Assembly: GCA_041581405.1 (NCBI GenBank)
Contig: JBFIDI010000153.1
Coordinates: 1-11,247 of the forward strand
Reading direction: 5' to 3'
DNA: 11,247 bases
DNA from: CAISIP01 sp041581405
Lineage (GTDB): Bacteria; Pseudomonadota; Gammaproteobacteria; Burkholderiales; Burkholderiaceae_C
Part shown: positions 7,488 to 11,247 of the stretch, piece by piece
Position numbering within the stretch: position 1 is the first letter of the stretch
How the letters are laid out: each line of letters starts with the position of its first letter
The notes under the pieces: generated by a model
What the model was told of the DNA's origin: nothing
Databases searched by the model: none
Seen by the model: the letters and a program-made list of their open reading frames with translations, nothing else
Translations under genes and position numbers: made by a program

Positions 7488-8519
7488 TCAGGCGCGAAAC
7501 TTCTCCTTGGCGATACGCGCATAGTCGTTGGTATAGACGCGCTCGAGATCGATCTTCTCGGGCAGCAGGGACGGATCCACGCGGGCCAGCGCACGCACGG
7601 CGGTTCTGGCACCCTCGTCCGGAATCAGGCCGTCGAGTGCGATCGACTCCCGGATCTTGCCGAACGAGGCCAGGTACAGGCCGCGGTCACCCAGCAGATA
7701 GGACTCCGGCACCGCCTTGATCAGGTCGCTGGGACCGGCCGTCTGCAGCCACTTGAGCGCATGCACGACCGCATGGGTCAGTGCCTGCATGGTGTTCGGA
7801 TGGTTCTGCACCGACTGGGCCGGCGCAAACAGGCTGTTGGACGGCATGGGCCCGCCGAATACCTCGTGGGAACCCTTGAGCGAACGGGTGTCGGAGATGA
7901 CGCGGATGTCGCCCTTTTGCTCCAGCATCGTGATCACGGGCTCCATGTGCACGATGGCGTCCGCGCTCCCGGTACGCACGGCCTGCAGCGCCGCGCCCAT
8001 GGCACCGGCCTCGACCAGTTGCACGTCCTTCAGCGTCAGGCCGTGACGGGCCAGCACCAGGGCCGCCACCAGTTGTGCCGACGTTCCCGGCGCCGCCAGC
8101 GCAATCTTGCGTCCGCGCAGGTCCGGTACACGCTTGAGCATCGGCATGGTCCGTGTCGACACGCCGAACGCGACCTGGGGCGCGCGCGCCAGCAACACGA
8201 AGGCCTGCAGCAGATGCTTGCGCGCCAGCGGCTCGAGCAGGCCTTCGAATGCGCCACAGGCGACATCGGCCGCCCCCTCCATCACCGACTGCTGGGCACG
8301 CACGCCATTGCCCAGGTCCAGGATCTCGACCTCAAGGCCCTCGGCGGCGAAGAAGTTCAGCCGCTCGGCAATCGTCAGCGGCAGGTGCTGCAGCGATGCC
8401 TTGGCGCCCAGCGCAATGACCAGCCGGCTCTTCTCCGGCCGGGCCGACGACTGTGCGCCGACCAGGCTCGCGCCGAACACGGACCCAACCGTGCCCAGCA
8501 AGAAAGAACGCCGAACCAT
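7488..8519 (-). CDS. ABC transporter substrate-binding protein, NMT1/SsuA-like (NitT/TauT type)
   Basis: Exported solute-binding protein of 343 residues in the NMT1/THI5-like group, whose members bind sulfonates, nitrate, pyrimidine precursors or aromatic acids. The chosen ATG at 8519 gives MVRRSFLLGTVGSVFGASLV, a twin-arginine-like signal (RRSFLL) with likely cleavage near residue 22. The mature part opens with LVIALGAKASLQHLPLTIAE and continues with FFAAEGLEVEILDLGNG, a typical first lobe. Lobe two follows with DLRGRKIALAAPGTSAQLVA and the segment ADAIVHMEPVITML. An upstream GTG at 8534, preceded by a GGGGGTGG, is an alternative start that adds five residues. No permease or ATPase gene adjoins it, so it is an orphan here and the ligand cannot be assigned. 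No convincing promoter is seen in the 138 bp upstream. Confidence 0.88.
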   Translation of the reverse strand: MVRRSFLLGTVGSVFGASLVGAQSSARPEKSRLVIALGAKASLQHLPLTIAERLNFFAAEGLEVEILDLGNGVRAQQSVMEGAADVACGAFEGLLEPLARKHLLQAFVLLARAPQVAFGVSTRTMPMLKRVPDLRGRKIALAAPGTSAQLVAALVLARHGLTLKDVQLVEAGAMGAALQAVRTGSADAIVHMEPVITMLEQKGDIRVISDTRSLKGSHEVFGGPMPSNSLFAPAQSVQNHPNTMQALTHAVVHALKWLQTAGPSDLIKAVPESYLLGDRGLYLASFGKIRESIALDGLIPDEGARTAVRALARVDPSLLPEKIDLERVYTNDYARIAKEKFRA

Positions 8520-8624
8520 GCGCCGAAAAGACACGTCCACCCCCACACAATGCCGTCGCTGCAAGCCTAGCAAAGCAATGGCGATACCGCATCGGGACCT
8601 TCCCGAACGGGATACTACGTAGGG

Positions 8625-8650
8625 GAAAACACCGCGCCGGCGCGACGCGG
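8625..8650 (-). terminator. Weak terminator candidate after the MAPEG gene
   Basis: Reading the minus strand, arms CCGCG (8646-8650 on the map) and CGCGG (8632-8636) flank a 9-base loop and are followed by TGTTTT. A 12-bp palindrome CGCGCCGGCGCG overlaps it. The stem is short, so this is only a candidate for the end of the dnaX-ybaB-recR-MAPEG transcript. Confidence 0.33.
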
Positions 8651-8657
8651 CGCAGGC

Positions 8658-9065
8658 TCAGGCCATGCGGGCGGAGAACAGGATCGCGATGTTCACGACC
8701 AGCGCCAGTGTCCACACGATCGTGCGCATGGCGGCGATGCCGGCCACGTACAGGCCGATATACACGATGCGCAGCAATACGAAGACGGCGGCAAGCAGAT
8801 CCACGCGGGCCGGGTCCGCGCCCAGCTGCAGTGCGATCACGACGGCACCGATGAAGAACGGCAGGGCCTCGAAGCTGTTGGCCTGCGCCGCATTGGCACG
8901 GGCGCGCCAGTCCGTCTGCCGTGCCAGCCATCCGCGTGGATCGGCATTGTCGAACCCCCCTTGGCTGCGGCGCTTGCCAAACGTGCCGTACTTGGCAATA
9001 CCCGCGCAGACGATCGGCAGCAGGCTGGCGACCAGCACGCACCAGTGGGCAAGACTGAAAACCAT
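8658..9065 (-). CDS. MAPEG-family small membrane protein
   Basis: A 135-residue integral inner-membrane protein with four predicted helices near 4-23, 67-82, 87-110 and 113-131. The first loop carries WRARANAAQANSFEALPFF (53-71), which resembles the conserved R-x-x-N-x-x-E-N-x-P region of the MAPEG family (membrane proteins of eicosanoid and glutathione metabolism, including microsomal glutathione transferases). Bacterial members are mostly uncharacterised, so enzyme activity is not claimed. In the usual motif an Asn precedes Leu-Pro; here it is Glu-Ala-Leu-Pro. The ATG at 9065 follows the recR stop by 28 bp and has GGAG nine bases upstream, so it is probably the last gene of the dnaX-ybaB-recR operon. 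Confidence 0.82.
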   Translation of the reverse strand: MVFSLAHWCVLVASLLPIVCAGIAKYGTFGKRRSQGGFDNADPRGWLARQTDWRARANAAQANSFEALPFFIGAVVIALQLGADPARVDLLAAVFVLLRIVYIGLYVAGIAAMRTIVWTLALVVNIAILFSARMA

Positions 9066-9093
9066 GGCGGGACTCCGTATCGTCTCGACGGGC

Positions 9094-9684
9094 CTAGCGC
9101 CGGTCGACCAGCGCATGGGCGATGGTGCCCAGATCCACGTATTCGAGTTCGCTGCCCACGGGAACACCCCGTGCCAGCCGCGTGACGCGCAAGCCGCGCG
9201 CACGCAGGCCTTCGCTGATCACGTGCGCCGTCGCTTCGCCCTCGGCCGTGAAATTGGTCGCCAGGATCACCTCCTCGACGATGCCGTCCCCGGCGCGCTC
9301 GAACAACTTGCCCAGCCCGATGTCGCGCGGCCCGATGCCGTCGAGCGGATTGAGCTTGCCCATCAACACGAAATACAGGCCGCGATACGCACCGGTGCGC
9401 TCGACCGCGGACTGGTCGGCCGGTGTCTCCACGACACACAGGCGCGTCGCGTCGCGGCGCGGGTCCAGGCAGGTATGGCACAGCTGGGCCTCGGTGAAGG
9501 TGTGGCAGCGCTCGCAATGGCGCACCGCGTCGCAGGCGTGGGCCAGCGCGACGGACAAGGTGCGGGCCCCGGCACGATCGTGCTGCAGCAGGTGGTAGGC
9601 CATGCGCGAGGCGGACTTCACACCCACGCCCGGCAGCCGGCGCAGCGCCTGTATCAGGCCTTCGAGTGCGTTCGAGTCCGCCAT
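9094..9684 (-). CDS. recR: Recombination mediator protein RecR
   Basis: Cytoplasmic DNA repair protein of 196 residues (E. coli RecR is about 200) that acts with RecF and RecO to load RecA on gapped DNA. An N-terminal helix-hairpin-helix is seen at about 8-30 (IQALRRLPGVGVKSASRMAY). A four-cysteine zinc site follows with Cys57, Cys60, Cys69 and Cys72. The Toprim domain starts near 80 with RLCVVETPADQSAVERTG and runs through GKLNPLDGIGPRDIG. The C-terminus has VPVGSELEYVDLGTIAHAL, typical of the family. The start at 9684 lies 17 bp after the ybaB stop; the ribosome site is weak, consistent with translational coupling. The dnaX-ybaB-recR order is conserved widely in proteobacteria. Confidence 0.97.
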   Translation of the reverse strand: MADSNALEGLIQALRRLPGVGVKSASRMAYHLLQHDRAGARTLSVALAHACDAVRHCERCHTFTEAQLCHTCLDPRRDATRLCVVETPADQSAVERTGAYRGLYFVLMGKLNPLDGIGPRDIGLGKLFERAGDGIVEEVILATNFTAEGEATAHVISEGLRARGLRVTRLARGVPVGSELEYVDLGTIAHALVDRR

Positions 9685-9701
9685 GCCGATGCCGCCGCGA
9701 C

Positions 9702-10043
9702 CTAGAACGGCAGCTTCATGCCGCCGGGCAGGCCCGGCATGCCCGGCATGCCCGCCGTGATCTTGCCCATCTTCTCGGTCGTGGTCTCCTCGGCCTTGCG
9801 CACCGCCGCATTGAACGCGGCGGCCACGAGGTCTTCCAGCATGTCCTTGTCGTCGGCCAGCAGGCTCGGGTCGATCGTGACCCTGCGCACATCGTGCTTG
9901 CAGGTCATCACCACCGTGACCAGGCCGGCACCGGACTCGCCCGTCACCTCGATGGTGGCCAGCTCGTCCTGCGCCTTCTTCATGTTGTCCTGCATGGCTT
10001 GCGCCTGCTTCATCAGGCCTGCGAGTTGTCCTTTGTTGAACAT
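9702..10043 (-). CDS. ybaB: YbaB/EbfC nucleoid-associated protein
   Basis: A 113-residue DNA-binding protein of the YbaB/EbfC family, which forms tweezer-like dimers and binds DNA with little sequence preference. The sequence opens MFNKGQLAGLMKQAQAMQDN, the characteristic helical start, and continues through a beta region (IEVTGESGAGLVTVVMTCKHDVRRVTIDPSLL, about 31-62) and a second helix with AFNAAVRKAEE. The tail is Gly/Met/Pro-rich (GMPGMPGLPGGMK), encoded by a short tandem repeat of GCATGCCCG on the plus strand near 9738-9755. The ATG at 10043 has a strong GGAAGGAA seven bases upstream. It sits 107 bp after dnaX and 17 bp before recR. Confidence 0.96.
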   Translation of the reverse strand: MFNKGQLAGLMKQAQAMQDNMKKAQDELATIEVTGESGAGLVTVVMTCKHDVRRVTIDPSLLADDKDMLEDLVAAAFNAAVRKAEETTTEKMGKITAGMPGMPGLPGGMKLPF

Positions 10044-10078
10044 GGTGTCGTTCCTTCCGTTGTTTGCTTGATGTTCGA

Positions 10079-10105
10079 TCGCCGCACGGCGCAAGGGTGC
10101 GGCGA
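10079..10105 (-). promoter_or_regulatory. Perfect 9-bp stem-loop between dnaX and ybaB
   Basis: Arms TCGCCGCAC (10079-10087) and GTGCGGCGA (10097-10105) flank a 9-base loop in the 107-bp gap, 20 bases ahead of the ybaB ribosome site. No T tract follows, so it is not a typical terminator. An mRNA processing or stability element, or a protein-binding dyad, is more likely. No separate ybaB promoter is evident. Confidence 0.5.
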
Positions 10106-10150
10106 AACCGTCCAGGGCCGAACCACACGCGTTGCCGCGGCGTGACCGGC

Positions 10151-11247
10151 CTAGAGGGGTCGGATACTGCCAGTGACGATTTTCGCCCCAAACTCGCGCA
10201 TCATCGTCTGCACGAACGGGTCGTCGAAGATGAGTTGCTCGGCCGCCAGCTGGCGTTCGGCCGCGGCGGCCGCCAGCCGGCGCGCCGGACTGTCGGTGAC
10301 CCGTCCGATCTCCACCAGCAGTGTGACCGGGTGCCCGGCCGCCTGCAAGGCTGTCGTGAGACGCTCGCGGCTGCCCGCCTGCTGCAGGGCCTCGCGCTCC
10401 ACGCGCAGGATCCACTGGTCGGAGTCGCGCCCCACCAGCTGCGATTGCAGCGCCAGTTCGCGCGCCAGCGCCGTGACCGCCTGTGCCGCGACCAGCTGCT
10501 GCACCGTGGCGAACCAGAAATCGCCGTCCTCGGTCGGCACCAGTGGCGCCGGCGCCTGGCCCGGCCGTGCCTCGTCGTTGCGCGCATCGGCCTGCTGGCG
10601 CACCGGTACCGCGACCACCCGGTCATCCTGCGGGGGAACAACCGCCGGTTCCGCGTCGGAGGCCCGTGTGTGCACATGGGCCGTGGCGCCGCCCTGCACC
10701 ACCGACAGGCGCCGACCCGGTGGCACCGACGGCTTGTCGGATGCGGGCGCCGGGGTGGACGCGCCCGGTCCCGCGCCGGACGGGTCCGCCTGCATCGGGG
10801 CTGCCGCGTGCGCGTCGGGCGCGGTCTCGGCGGCCGGCGGTGCGGCGGGCGCTACGGCCGGCGGTGCCGAGGGTGCCGCAGCCCTGGCCGGGGCAGCTTG
10901 TGGCTGCGTGGCCCCGACCGGCGCCGGCGGTGCTGGCACGCCCGCGGGGCGCGCGGATGCCGGCGGCACGGTGGCCGGCCGGGCGTCATTCAGAGTTTTT
11001 TTTTCCTGCGGCGCGGTCGGCTTGAAGGCCAGCAGCCGCAGCAACACCATGGTCAGCGCGGCGTATTCGTCCGGCGCCAGGCCCAGTTCGCCGCCGCCGT
11101 GCAGGCACATGCTGTACAGCAACTGGGTCTCGTCGGGCGGCATCAGCGCGGCCAGGCGCGATACGTCCTGCGCCTCGGGATCGGCGTCGTCGTCCGCGGC
11201 ATCCGGCACGGCCTGGTGCACCGCCATGTGCTGCAGCACCGCCCCCA
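10151..11247 (-). CDS. dnaX: DNA polymerase III tau/gamma subunit, C-terminal part (5' end outside window)
   Basis: Clamp-loader subunit of DNA polymerase III. Only the last 364 codons lie in the window; the ATPase domains I-II and the start are beyond the right edge. The visible part begins in domain III (LQHMAVHQAVPDA, then ETQLLYSMCLHGGGELGLAP and ALTMVLLRLLAF). This is followed by a long Pro/Ala-rich disordered domain IV (about 85-205 of the visible part) and a tau-specific domain V from DFWFATVQQLVAAQAV to the end. Domain V closes with DDPFVQTMMREFGAKIV and GSIRPL, a C-terminus typical of betaproteobacterial tau, which contacts the polymerase alpha subunit and helicase. Just after domain III the coding strand has nine consecutive A residues (Glu-Lys-Lys-Thr codons), described separately. 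It is the first visible gene of the dnaX-ybaB-recR cluster. Confidence 0.95.
   Translation of the reverse strand, partial: GAVLQHMAVHQAVPDAADDDADPEAQDVSRLAALMPPDETQLLYSMCLHGGGELGLAPDEYAALTMVLLRLLAFKPTAPQEKKTLNDARPATVPPASARPAGVPAPPAPVGATQPQAAPARAAAPSAPPAVAPAAPPAAETAPDAHAAAPMQADPSGAGPGASTPAPASDKPSVPPGRRLSVVQGGATAHVHTRASDAEPAVVPPQDDRVVAVPVRQQADARNDEARPGQAPAPLVPTEDGDFWFATVQQLVAAQAVTALARELALQSQLVGRDSDQWILRVEREALQQAGSRERLTTALQAAGHPVTLLVEIGRVTDSPARRLAAAAAERQLAAEQLIFDDPFVQTMMREFGAKIVTGSIRPL
10986..11004 (-). promoter_or_regulatory. dnaX: Putative slippage (frameshift) site in dnaX
   Basis: The sense strand has A9 at 11004-10996, read in frame as GAA AAA AAA ACT. A slip of one base back gives AAC TCT GAA then TGA (10988-10986). 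A slip forward gives CTC then TGA (10992-10990). Both would end the protein just after domain III, yielding a gamma-like product. A 6-bp stem (arms GCCGGC at 10974-10979 and 10959-10964) begins 16 bases downstream of the run, and an AGG directly precedes it. Function is inferred by analogy with E. coli (ribosomal -1 frameshift on A6G) and Thermus (transcriptional slippage on an A9 run). Confidence 0.68.

Noticed and set aside
5934..8570. A plus-strand open frame of 878 codons
   Set aside because: It overlaps mltD in another frame and then runs antisense through the binding-protein gene. Both real genes have clear domains; this frame has low-complexity Arg/Gly/Ala composition.
9738..9755. Short tandem repeat in the 3' end of ybaB
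   Set aside because: Only two copies of a 9-base unit encoding Gly-Met-Pro repeats, a common feature of YbaB tails, and not a mobile or CRISPR repeat.
1..11247. tRNA, rRNA, CRISPR array, insertion sequence, phage or toxin-antitoxin genes
   Set aside because: Looked for in all gaps (the largest is 246 bp) and none was found. The gaps are too short and show only inverted repeats and candidate control sites.

Overview
The window is GC-rich chromosomal DNA with tightly packed housekeeping genes. Gene content and protein style (dnaX-ybaB-recR cluster, methyltransferase-rnhA pair, lipoprotein MltD, Tat-style NMT1-type binding protein) suggest a betaproteobacterium of the order Burkholderiales, possibly Alcaligenaceae-like. 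That placement comes from family knowledge, not from a search. I see no tRNA, rRNA, CRISPR array, insertion sequence, integrase or phage gene.

Layout. (1) Positions 1-4112, minus strand: a tripartite efflux unit made of a periplasmic adaptor followed after 18 bp by an RND inner-membrane pump. The pump runs off the left edge after about 830 residues. (2) Positions 4226-5634, minus strand: a methyltransferase-like protein followed by rnhA (RNase HI). (3) Positions 5635-5880: a 246-bp divergent control region rich in perfect inverted repeats, between the methyltransferase and mltD. (4) Positions 5881-7440, plus strand: mltD, a lytic transglycosylase lipoprotein and the only plus-strand gene. (5) Positions 7488-8519, minus strand: an orphan substrate-binding protein, convergent with mltD. 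(6) Positions 8658-11247, minus strand: an apparent operon transcribed dnaX (5' part outside the window), ybaB, recR, then a small MAPEG-family membrane protein.

Functional groups: drug or solvent export (RND pump and adaptor), RNA-DNA hybrid removal (RnhA), peptidoglycan turnover (MltD), small-molecule binding in the periplasm (binding protein), and replication and repair (DnaX clamp loader, YbaB DNA-binding protein, RecR).

The most notable observation is a run of nine A residues in the dnaX sense strand (10996-11004). It is the longest A/T run I can see in the window, sits just after clamp-loader domain III, and has stop codons waiting in both other frames (after 3 codons in -1, after 1 codon in +1). 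This is the expected architecture for a programmed slippage site that makes a short gamma-like DnaX as well as full-length tau. Other points of interest are a roughly 100-residue Ala/Gly/Pro insert inside the conserved barrel region of the efflux adaptor, the palindrome-rich mltD leader, and a perfect 9-bp stem-loop between dnaX and ybaB.
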